Source of the DNA: Linnemannia hyalina
Lineage: Eukaryota; Mortierellomycota; Mortierellomycetes; Mortierellales; Mortierellaceae
DNA: 64,000 bases
Direction of reading: 5' to 3'
Assembly: GCA_019671135.1 (NCBI GenBank)
Contig: JAHRHY010000015.1
Coordinates: 1,302,001 to 1,366,000, forward strand
Numbering within the stretch: position 1 is the stretch's first letter; each line of letters opens with the position of its first letter. The translations under genes and the position numbers were made by a program. Below the pieces are notes generated by a model that saw nothing but the letters and a program-made list of their open reading frames with translations, made no database searches and had not been told where the DNA came from. Shown here in pieces: positions 44,775-53,729 of this stretch.

Positions 44775-45339
44775 CTCTTCGATTAGTTACCGGTGTTCGG
44801 ACTTGTAAGGCTTCGCAGCCCTGGTGTTGTCAAAAAAGAGGAACAAGACAATTGAGGGCTGACATGAAATACATCTGCTCTCCAAGTGGTGTATTTCGAC
44901 GCTTGTGATCAAAATAAGAGCTGAATCCCCAGATTTAACATCTTTTTTATGTTGGTTTTATGCGCCTGTGGTGTCTTTTGTACTCAAGGAAAACCGAATC
45001 TGGTATGTCCTGCGTGAAAAGTCGAGTGAGCTCTGTTGGCATGTTGTCAAGAGAAAAAGTGTTGTTTTGGCTTTCGGAGACGTGCTCTTCTCTGTGCGCA
45101 TCAGTGGTACTATGTTTCAAGGGGCTACTGATTCCTGGTGGAGGGGCCTCATGAATAAAAAAAATGAATGTAAAGGAGAGCCGGATATCGAATGTAAGGA
45201 GATGTGTTGGTGATGGAAGAGAAGGGTGATGGCATTGGCAGAAGGAGAGAGCAAAGGACAGAAACAAAGTGCCAAAGAAGAAAAAGGGAGCAGATGAGCA
45301 AAAGAAGGAGCCTGAACCCAACCCACATGGCCTTGTAGA
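44775..45339. other. Gene-poor segment with an NLR-type leader relic
   Basis: On the minus strand, about 45117-45390 is pyrimidine-rich and shares short blocks with the duplicated NLR leaders (TTACATTCATTTTT, then CACCAGGAATCAG). A short frame of 31 codons starting MPTELTRLF follows, but I recognise nothing in it. Confidence 0.35.
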
Positions 45340-45918
45340 TCTTCGCCTTTTCTTTTATTGTTATTGTTCCCCCAACCCTGAACCTTCTCACCGCTGACCG
45401 ACTATCTAAAGGACGCCACAGAAGAAAGCAGAGTCGTACGCTTCAAAGGTAACTAGCAAAAGGAATAATGCATGAAAGGCGAGGTATCTCTCTCCGAACT
45501 CTTCTTTTTTATGGCATCCTTTACCATCACCACCTCCACTGCGCACAGATTAGTCCCAGGTACGAAATGTCCGCTGCCATTTTATTTATTCATCGATCAA
45601 AGCACTGTAATTTGTGTATCAGAACTGCACGTTCAGTTTCAGATAGGGTTATCAACTACTGTTGTGCAAACAGGGATCCACAATAGGAGCTCCTCGGTTG
45701 ATCAGTTTTGAATCAAGGATGTCGCCCGCCAATGCACGAAGACAAAACAAGTACATGTCGTTCGGTCTGTTCTATGAAAGTCAGGACTACAAAACATGCA
45801 ACAGCGATCAGAAAACGACCCTCAAAGGCACAGCGCTTTTTTATTACATAGGAATAAACACATAAGGTATTCTACTATTAGCCTTGTTGATCACCTTCTC
45901 GCTACCATGATCCACCTC
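45340..45918. repeat. 3' flank of the C unit, duplicated copy of 35340-35869
   Basis: See the matching segment at 35340. The copy marks the other boundary of the B/C tandem duplication. No gene seen. Confidence 0.75.
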
Positions 45919-48900
45919 CTACTCCTCAACGTCCAGTCGTCCATTTTTCTCCAATGTTAATGAATCGTCAATGGCGCCGCGCTGGACCAACAACTTCTTT
46001 TGCATCGGACTAAGACCAGTCGTACCCTTGAGCACAAGATCGGCGGCGTGGAGAATCGCAAAATTGGTACCCCAGAGTAGCTTGACGACAACATCCTCAC
46101 CATCGATCGACACTCGCCAGACTCGGACAGATTGGTCCTCGCAGCCAGTGACAAATTCCATAGGAACTGTCGGATTCCAGGCAATGTCAAGGACCATGTC
46201 AAAGTAACCATGGATCGTCGAGACACACGACCAGTTCTCCATATCGCCTGGTGGTCGCCGCCTGCGCCAGACTCGAACTGTGTTGTCCTCACTGCCGGAA
46301 GCAATCCATTCGCCGCAAGGTGAGTAGGCAATGCATTTCACCACCTTTGTGTGTCCTCCCAGCTCGATAGCATGCTCCTCTGACTGTACGCCCCAAAGGT
46401 AGATCGAGCTATCATAGCTTAAGACTGCAAGCTGCTGGCCGTCCGGCGAAAGCGACATCGCCTCAATACTCCCATGTGTCGACTTGGACGTTATCAAACC
46501 TTTCGATTGAGTATCAAAGAACCAGATGGTGCCGCCCTGAGTGCCAACTGCGAGCTGATGTCCGGTCGCCGAGAATGCCACGCCATTGATATTCTCTCCA
46601 TCAACTCCGCCATTCTCAATAAGTACGTGCTTTTGTTGAGTGCTGGCAAGGTCCCACAGTGTCACGGTATTTTCCCAGTCAACAGACACGATCCAACGAC
46701 AGCAAGGCGACATGGTAATGTTCTTCGCCGGCCTTGGGACTTCTAGAATAGACTTTGGACCTCCTGCCTGAAGCTCCCATAACTGAACAGTCTCGTCTTG
46801 ATCGTCTTGATAGACGGCAGCGGTTGGGATGCCGTCTAATGAATATGACACGAACCAGACTGATAGAGATTCTGGTAACTCGATCGGAAGTGGTACAGGC
46901 ACCCCTGTGAGAGAATCCCATTGCTGGACGGTTTGGCTGTTGCGGAGGCCGTGGATGTTGCCGACTGTAAGAATAGCTTGGCCATTTGGGGAGTACACTG
47001 TCTTCTCTACTGGCCCGATTTGATCCTGCTGCTCAACACTCGACGTCAAAATAGAGTCGACATCCCACAGTCTCACCCTGCTGTCTTTCCCACCCGATGC
47101 GATTTGAAGGCCATTCGGAGAAAAGACGACATCGTTCACAATGGCCTTGTGACTTGACAGCGTGTTAATGAGAGTGCCTGTCGATGCGTCCCATAGTCTC
47201 ACTGTGCCGTCACTGCTGGAAGAAGCGATCCACCGGCTATCAGGAGAAAACGCAATACCCGTAACGTAATCGGTATGACCATGCAGGACAGGACCTGGCT
47301 CTCCAGACACCGCGTGCCAAAGTTGCAATTCACCCCCCGCATGACCAGAAGCAATCCACCGTCCATCAGTAGAAAAGGCCAGGCTGTCAGTCGCGCCTAG
47401 GGAACAGTTCAAAACGACCCCTGGCTCTCCTGTCTCCGAGTTCCAAACCCGAATCGTATCATCACAACCGCCCGACACCAGTCGCTCTCCGCTCGGAGAA
47501 TACTTGACGCTCGAGACTTCGCTCGTGTGACCCTCCAAGACAAAGAGACACTCTCCGGTCTGAGAATCCCACACTCGTACTGTGTTGTCTTCTCCGGCTG
47601 AGGCGATTTGCTTGCCACAGGGAGAAAAAGCAACGGATTTCACAAAGTCACTGTGCCCTTCCATGACGAACATCTCTTGGCCGCTGGCACAATCCCACAG
47701 CCTAACCAACCTCTTCTTCCCTCCAGACACGACTCTTGTGCCGTCGGGTGAAAATTCTATAGTTCGCACTTCATCCGGTACTGTAAAAGAATAGGTGCTC
47801 GTCCATGATGAGGTGTCGTAAATGCTAACGCAGTCGATTGTCCAGCCCAACACACCCACGGCAAACATTGTTCCATCAGACGAGTAGGCACAGGTATACA
47901 CAGCGTCACTCAACTCCAGGTACGGTAGTTCCCCAAATTGGACACCCTTCATCTGTGCGCCACTCAAATCCGCCTTCCGCAACCAGCTCCTCGAAAGATT
48001 GACACCCGTCAAGTCTGCTCCTTGAAGCTGCACATAGTCAAACTGACCGCCGGAAAGATCGGCACTAGGGATCTTGACACCGCGGAGATCGGCACCGTGG
48101 AAGGCCACACCAGCTCGGACAAGAATCGTTATGGCGTTGGTGGCGGCAATGGTTGCAGTCTCATCGGTCTTGGACTGATCGATCACAGCCCGGAGTTGTG
48201 GCTCGAAAGCAGGGATTGACTTGACCCGATCGCACAGGAACTGGATGATGGATGGCTCAGCAAGCAAGCTCTTCTGGAATAACGGGCCGTTGTCGTCCGA
48301 CGAGAGAGCGGTGGGGGATGCGGTCTCAGATTCTGGATCCATGTCTTCCTCCACAGTCTCGGCTGGGTTGTAGATGACGCGAGAGAACATATATTCCAGC
48401 ACTGATCGATGTACGAATCGGAACTGGTTGCCCGTGCGAGTCAATGGGGAGGCCTCACGGAGTAGCTTGGCCTCCGGATCAGTCCCAAAGAACTCCGCCT
48501 TCCAAGAGTCCTTTTCCTGTCGATGGACATACTGGACAATCGGGTTGCCGTCCTGTTCTTTGAAAATGGCCGCAGCTAGACGAAGCAGGTAGCTGATCCC
48601 GCATCCAATAAAGTCATCGTCTATCAGGGAGGTGTATGCTTCCAGATCCTTCTGGCTCAGCTTGTTGACTTGGATGCGTAGTCGGTTCGTCTCCAACCAC
48701 TGGTCCACAAACATATCGTAAAGACGAACGCGGGTGATGCGAATGCTCGCAAGATCCTTGTTCGAGGCCACCAGGCCAGGGAGAGCCTTGAGAGCGAGGG
48801 TGAGCAGGAATGGATTTTTGACGAGATCCATGATATTGGGGATGGCTGTCAACTTGTACATGTACTCCTCCGAGGACCAGGCAGACTGGTTCTGGTTTCT

Positions 48901-51309
48901 GAATAAAAGCATCGTCTGTGGATCTTGGGCATATTGCTCGACATAGTTCTTGACCTGATCCTTGGAGAAGGGGGTGATCGCAACTTCTTGGAAGACATCA
49001 TGAGGACCAGTAGCATAACGATCTGTGGGCTGCGGCTTGAACCGATCGACATAAGTGGTTCCGAGGAACTGGGTGCGACAGCTGATGACCATCTTGATGT
49101 TCCACTGTCCTGGCTGGTTCAGCGCATTGCTTCGATGGAGGTTGTCCTGTTGCTGACTCTCGTCGTACCCATCGCAGATGAGTATGAGTTCGCGGTGCTG
49201 CTTCATCTCTTGGATCTGGTCGTCGCTGAAGTTGTTGGCCCTCAGATGCTTGGCGATCAAATCCTGGTCTGGGCGGTCGATGGCGGGAAGGTTGATGAAC
49301 AGGGGGATAGGTCCGCCTTGCTTGTAATCGGTCCACAGTCGATGTTCGAGGTGGCGATTGAATGTCGACTTGCCAGATCCAGAGTCACCCAGTATCAACA
49401 TCACTTGTCGCTCACTCGCCAGGAACTCTAGGACCTTCTCCAGCAGAGGGAATACATCCTCATCCTTGGCCTTCAGATTAGGTTTCGCCAACGGTGAAAT
49501 GTAGACCGTCTGGCGATGCTGCTGCAATCGCTGGATTTGATATTGGCACAGATCGTATTCGAGGGGTGTAATGTTTTGAACGCGCGCCAGGATTGGAGAC
49601 GATGCAGGTAGAGGAAGACGATTCCTCAGTGGGTAAAGGAGTCGGCTGGTGGTGCCTTGATCCTGGTGAAGGTCTTTGAGTAAGGCAATGGTGATGGTCT
49701 TGACGGCCTGGTCTGAAACGGTACTGAGTTGGCCAATAATGTTAACCATCCAGGTCTTGATGCTTTCATCCTTCCCCCACTGTGAATCGTTCTTGTACAG
49801 GTCTCCAAGAAGGTCGATGGCTTGCTGGCGGACATTGATATCCCACATGACATCGGATGCGATCTCTCCCAGAATCTGGCAGATACCCCATTGGAACAAG
49901 GGATCACCACGACAAGGTGCCTCGTATATGAGTTGGTTGAGATCCTTCAGTTGGCCAGCTTGGAGAAGAGCCTGAGCAACACGGATGGCTGCGTACCATG
50001 ACCGCTTCTTTCCTTCAGAGAATCCTTCCTTGAGACCATCCAGAACTCCGCGGCCGCTCTCCATCACAGAGTTCACACCCTTGTAGACATCACTGGCAAC
50101 TCCCATGATCCCGCCGAGTGCTTCTTGAAGGTTTCCTAGACCCTCAAGAACTGCTCCTAGATCCAGCTTAAATACACCAGAAACCTGGATGAGGCCATTT
50201 ACAACTCCAGTCCCATGTCGAAGAACTGACTGAAGTGCACTCTCATCATCAGGGACATACTGGAGCGCCTGGAATGCATAACAAGCTTGGTACATCAGGT
50301 ACGCATCCGAGCTACTCTTCAGCCCTGACAAGATTCCCGACAAAGGCTCATGATCCTCGACGCGGTTCAAATCCTTGACCTTGTGCTCCGCCATCACGTC
50401 AAGAAGTCGCGACAGTGCCAGTGTGAGATGAAAAGGGTACACCGAGGACTGCTGGTGGGTGTCCTGCAAGCAAATCCTAAGGACACGGAGGATCTTGACC
50501 AAGTCGTCGGAGATCAGAGAGTCAGGAGGGGCCACTTGGACCAACTGAACTACGCCTTGCAGGAGATCGACATTCAGAAGAACAGACTGCTCGAATGCGG
50601 TGATGGTGCATGACAGCAGGCTGCGGTAAGTCTCCTTGTCCAAGACAGGGCCAAGAAGGACAATTTCGGCAATCTCGGTCGAGTCTTTGAGGACATCTTT
50701 GGCAAACTCGTCGACCATGCGTGTTCCTAGCCAGTAGATACGTTCTTTCGCAGGTAAGTTCTTGTCCATCAGTGCAAGCCAATCAAGTTCCTTGTTGTCA
50801 AGGTTTTGGAACCTCTGCAGTGTTATGGCGGGATCGCGGGCCTGCTCTTCAAGTTCAGCAGCGGTAGCTTGGGGAGGAGATGAGCCATGGAGAAGCAAGG
50901 CACAGCAATAGGCCAACTGCTGAGTGACCTCAATGCGATCCTGGACGGCAGGCAACTCAGTCTTCATCACAGGTGCAGGCAAGTTCTCGAGAAAGATGTT
51001 CGAGGTTCGCTTGGTTTCGACAGGTACAGGCAGGGACTTGTCAACTAGAGGGGTGGAAGCAAGAACGTGATTGTCTATAGAGTAGATGTCACTGGCTGAG
51101 GATGTAGTAGGCGGTCCTACAATTTGAGGAGGGGTTTGACCACTCACTGCCTGGTTGGTAACCGTGGCATCGGCCCCTTTGGCCTTGGATTTGGAGAAGC
51201 CGAAGCTCTTGCGGATTACGTCACGCTTCCTAACGCGCTGGGTGTCATTGGCTTTGCTACCATCGCTAGTACCATGGGGACCTGGTTGGTTGGAGGGATT
51301 GTTGGCCAT
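45919..51309 (-). CDS. NLR-like STAND ATPase C (ARM/HEAT-NACHT-pentapeptide-WD40)
   Basis: Single coding exon of 1796 residues from the ATG at 51309 (MANNPSNQPG). Its first 200 residues are the most divergent of the three (KSFGFSKSKAKGADATV; DIYSIDNHVLAS). The ARM/HEAT core and NACHT are very close to copy B: Walker A GDSGSGKST at about residue 645, LICDGYDESQQQDNL, FRFVHRSVLEYMFSR. Pentapeptide repeats and about 14 WD40 repeats follow. One WD40 repeat carries a short extra loop (GNIHGLRNSQTVQQW). It ends LDVEE. The frame is intact. It has a spliced leader with TACTAAC, and the intact 2H phosphoesterase lies divergently upstream, start codons about 1.5 kb apart. Confidence 0.88.
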   Translation of the reverse strand: MANNPSNQPGPHGTSDGSKANDTQRVRKRDVIRKSFGFSKSKAKGADATVTNQAVSGQTPPQIVGPPTTSSASDIYSIDNHVLASTPLVDKSLPVPVETKRTSNIFLENLPAPVMKTELPAVQDRIEVTQQLAYCCALLLHGSSPPQATAAELEEQARDPAITLQRFQNLDNKELDWLALMDKNLPAKERIYWLGTRMVDEFAKDVLKDSTEIAEIVLLGPVLDKETYRSLLSCTITAFEQSVLLNVDLLQGVVQLVQVAPPDSLISDDLVKILRVLRICLQDTHQQSSVYPFHLTLALSRLLDVMAEHKVKDLNRVEDHEPLSGILSGLKSSSDAYLMYQACYAFQALQYVPDDESALQSVLRHGTGVVNGLIQVSGVFKLDLGAVLEGLGNLQEALGGIMGVASDVYKGVNSVMESGRGVLDGLKEGFSEGKKRSWYAAIRVAQALLQAGQLKDLNQLIYEAPCRGDPLFQWGICQILGEIASDVMWDINVRQQAIDLLGDLYKNDSQWGKDESIKTWMVNIIGQLSTVSDQAVKTITIALLKDLHQDQGTTSRLLYPLRNRLPLPASSPILARVQNITPLEYDLCQYQIQRLQQHRQTVYISPLAKPNLKAKDEDVFPLLEKVLEFLASERQVMLILGDSGSGKSTFNRHLEHRLWTDYKQGGPIPLFINLPAIDRPDQDLIAKHLRANNFSDDQIQEMKQHRELILICDGYDESQQQDNLHRSNALNQPGQWNIKMVISCRTQFLGTTYVDRFKPQPTDRYATGPHDVFQEVAITPFSKDQVKNYVEQYAQDPQTMLLFRNQNQSAWSSEEYMYKLTAIPNIMDLVKNPFLLTLALKALPGLVASNKDLASIRITRVRLYDMFVDQWLETNRLRIQVNKLSQKDLEAYTSLIDDDFIGCGISYLLRLAAAIFKEQDGNPIVQYVHRQEKDSWKAEFFGTDPEAKLLREASPLTRTGNQFRFVHRSVLEYMFSRVIYNPAETVEEDMDPESETASPTALSSDDNGPLFQKSLLAEPSIIQFLCDRVKSIPAFEPQLRAVIDQSKTDETATIAATNAITILVRAGVAFHGADLRGVKIPSADLSGGQFDYVQLQGADLTGVNLSRSWLRKADLSGAQMKGVQFGELPYLELSDAVYTCAYSSDGTMFAVGVLGWTIDCVSIYDTSSWTSTYSFTVPDEVRTIEFSPDGTRVVSGGKKRLVRLWDCASGQEMFVMEGHSDFVKSVAFSPCGKQIASAGEDNTVRVWDSQTGECLFVLEGHTSEVSSVKYSPSGERLVSGGCDDTIRVWNSETGEPGVVLNCSLGATDSLAFSTDGRWIASGHAGGELQLWHAVSGEPGPVLHGHTDYVTGIAFSPDSRWIASSSSDGTVRLWDASTGTLINTLSSHKAIVNDVVFSPNGLQIASGGKDSRVRLWDVDSILTSSVEQQDQIGPVEKTVYSPNGQAILTVGNIHGLRNSQTVQQWDSLTGVPVPLPIELPESLSVWFVSYSLDGIPTAAVYQDDQDETVQLWELQAGGPKSILEVPRPAKNITMSPCCRWIVSVDWENTVTLWDLASTQQKHVLIENGGVDGENINGVAFSATGHQLAVGTQGGTIWFFDTQSKGLITSKSTHGSIEAMSLSPDGQQLAVLSYDSSIYLWGVQSEEHAIELGGHTKVVKCIAYSPCGEWIASGSEDNTVRVWRRRRPPGDMENWSCVSTIHGYFDMVLDIAWNPTVPMEFVTGCEDQSVRVWRVSIDGEDVVVKLLWGTNFAILHAADLVLKGTTGLSPMQKKLLVQRGAIDDSLTLEKNGRLDVEE

Positions 51310-51540
51310 GTTGCGAGCTGTTGTGGATAACAACGACAAGGAATGTTAGTAATCAATAATAATTGTGTAGGCGCGTTTGCAAGGCTGTCATGGAGGGATA
51401 ATGCATGCTTTACAAGGTGCGTACCTTGAGGTGTCTCTGTATTTATGTATGAGGCTTGCAAAGGTGGATTTGGAGTCGGTCGACTGACGGCGGAGATGGT
51501 AAGGATGGCGAAGGTTGCGTATATCTAGAGTGAATAAGAA
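51310..51540 (-). promoter_or_regulatory. Spliced 5' leader of NLR-like gene C
   Basis: The leader exon is 51540-51425 (116 bases), after the acceptor GCGCAG. Its donor is AAGGTACG. The following intron has TACTAAC and ends at CACAACAG just before the ATG, as in A and B. Confidence 0.65.
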
Positions 51541-52297
51541 CTGCGCAAACAAACAAGGCACAAGGAAATTGGCAGCATGAGTCGTGCTGTCGACATGCAA
51601 GGAATCCTTCTGGTGGGTTTGCTCTCGAAAACACCAACATACCTACTGTGTTTCTTGTTTGTTATTTTCTTTTTATATGGTCTTTGGCAAGGCTGACGGG
51701 TCAACGCTTAGGAAAGGTTTTTTCTTCTTTTTGGTATATCTGAATAGAGAGAGATGGCATGAACATTACATTAGCAATTGAGCCTGGTCCGTGGGAAATA
51801 GTCAAAGTCTTCAATGTCGTTGGCGCAGAGACAATCGTCAGCAGAGAATATCTACTTTTTTGAGTTGCGTGTTAGGCACGAGTCTCTGGGCTGTGGAGCA
51901 ATCAGGTTGCTATTGGTCTTGCCCCTTGTAAGAAAGACTTGACCAGTTATGGGGTTTGGAGGAGAGTGAGTATGTTGACTATTTTGTGAAAAGGCAATTG
52001 GATGCATGTTAGAGAAAGATCTTTCAGAGGCCAGCGTGTGAACCGTTTTTGTTGCTGCTCTGTTTGCCGAATAAGACGTACTCTTTCTTGGACCGGTGTA
52101 TGGTTGTTGTGGCGAAGGGAGCAGGTTCCTGATGCAGGAGTCTGATGAACGAAATCAAGAAAGACGAATGCGAGGAAAAGAGAGGATGATGAATGAGAGG
52201 AAAAGGTGTTGATGATGACACAGGGGAGGTGAATGTCAGAAGAGGTAGAGAAGGGAGCGAAGGAAGTGGAAAAGAAAAAAGGTATAAACAGGAACAA
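51541..52297 (-). promoter_or_regulatory. Duplicated upstream block of NLR-like gene C
   Basis: Third copy of the block seen at 26756-27550 and 41438-42262, with the same GATGCAGGAGTCTG core near 52132. With 52298-52853 it forms the divergent promoter shared with the 2H phosphoesterase gene. Confidence 0.55.
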
Positions 52298-52853
52298 GCT
52301 TACTAAGGGAATATTATACGAAAAAAGAATAGATGGCCCATACCCTATTTGTTTGATAATTCACATGCATACATGGATGCATGCAAAAAATGGCATGAGC
52401 AAGATGAAATAGCCCTTTACCTCACTCTGCCAAGTTTTTCTCCTTGATGTCGTCTGTCTGTCCTTACGCTATCTCCTTCCACGAAAGTCTTATTTTGCGG
52501 TGCGTGGTCCCCTGTAATCTAATCAGGTTTTGCAGATCGTTCTTTGAAAAGAACCACACCCTCCTCGACCTCCTTTATCAAAAGACGATTCAAAGTCGAA
52601 CGACAGAGGGATCTGGGTCGAGCCGTTCTTGCAGTCGCCCACATATGAATATCGAGCTGTTTTGTGCCCAGGAACGAAACACCCTTTTTTTTTGGTGGCG
52701 CAAGCTATCTTCTCTTGACTACAGTGGGTTCCTTATTCCGTTTCCCCAATCTCTCACTTTCTTCTTTTAGATCACAACCATCTCCTCTCCATCCACATCT
52801 CCTTCCTCTTCCTCGTCCCCATCACTCTCACCCACACCCCAAACCCATTCACA

Positions 52854-53534
52854 ATGCCACCTCCAGAACTAATCATCTACCTAGAACCATCTTACCATTC
52901 CACCCTCCACACCCAACTCTCCCACTACTTCACCGCCACCACCCACACACCCTTCGCAGGAAACGAAGCAACCCGCTACCCACCCCACACAACAATGGTC
53001 GGATTCTTTAACACTCCCACACCACCAACCCACACCACCACCATCCCCGCAATCCTTGAGCACATCGACACCTGGTGTATTCACCTCCAAACCCTCACTT
53101 CAACCACTCCAGACCAACAACCAACCTCCCCAAAGACAGTTATCAACGGTTTCTACCGTCCTAACCCAACCCTCCTCCTCATTAGCATAACACCCTCCTC
53201 CTACCTTCTCGACCTCCTCCAAACCCTCTCCCAAACATTCCCAGACCTTGGTCTCCGCCAAAAGCAAATCAACCACCTCTCCCTTTGCTACTGGGACGAC
53301 GTCCAACCAACTGTCATCCCCGACACCCTCCTCGCAGAACGCGTCGAGTTAACAAACCAGGCAACGCGCCTCGCACAAGAAAAGATCCCAATGGTCGATA
53401 TCCCTGCCAGCACCACCATCGAGAATGAAGGCTGGGATGTAGTCATCTACTCGATTGAGGGACGTAATAAGGCCAGTGGGTTACCGTACCCTTTGCAGGA
53501 GATCAAACGCTGGACCCTCCCTTCTTTCGTCTAG
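52854..53534 (+). CDS. 2H phosphoesterase-like protein (LigT/cyclic phosphodiesterase type)
   Basis: Intronless, 226 residues, starting MPPPELIIYLEPSYH. It has two HxT/S motifs about 96 residues apart: H45-T-T in YPPHTTMVGFF and H141-L-S in INHLSLCYWDD. This pair is the signature of the 2H phosphoesterase superfamily, whose members open 2',3'-cyclic phosphates or 2',5' bonds in RNA or oligonucleotides, including tRNA-splicing by-products and second messengers. The substrate here is unknown; similarity outside the motifs is not recognised. No signal peptide or membrane segment, so it is probably cytosolic or nuclear. Its start and 5' DNA match the frameshifted copy at 42782, so it was duplicated together with the NLR gene. 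The reading frame looks maintained, since the damaged copy shows what decay looks like. Confidence 0.72.
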   Translation: MPPPELIIYLEPSYHSTLHTQLSHYFTATTHTPFAGNEATRYPPHTTMVGFFNTPTPPTHTTTIPAILEHIDTWCIHLQTLTSTTPDQQPTSPKTVINGFYRPNPTLLLISITPSSYLLDLLQTLSQTFPDLGLRQKQINHLSLCYWDDVQPTVIPDTLLAERVELTNQATRLAQEKIPMVDIPASTTIENEGWDVVIYSIEGRNKASGLPYPLQEIKRWTLPSFV

Positions 53535-53729
53535 GGTCTCTTTGTTTTCTACACATTCCCCCCCCCCCCTCTTCATACATAAATAATCCAACGCAATTAA
53601 ACCTTGGCACAGCACGCAGATAAAACGAAAAAATACTAGCCAGGTGCAGCAAATAGTCATTTAATGTCACAGCAATCTGCAAGAAATGAAAGAACGAAAA
53701 AAAAAAAAAAACTCCCTCACGTATTGAAC
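53535..53729. other. Convergent 3' region
   Basis: The 3' ends of the 2H phosphoesterase and the SART3-type gene face each other across 195 bases. It contains a C10 run and an A-rich run. No gene. Confidence 0.6.

Noticed and set aside
44947..45321. Minus-strand frame ending in a 31-residue peptide starting MPTELTRLF, considered as a secreted or effector-type gene
   Set aside because: The upstream part is pyrimidine-rich leader-like sequence, the peptide matches nothing I know and no following exon is seen.
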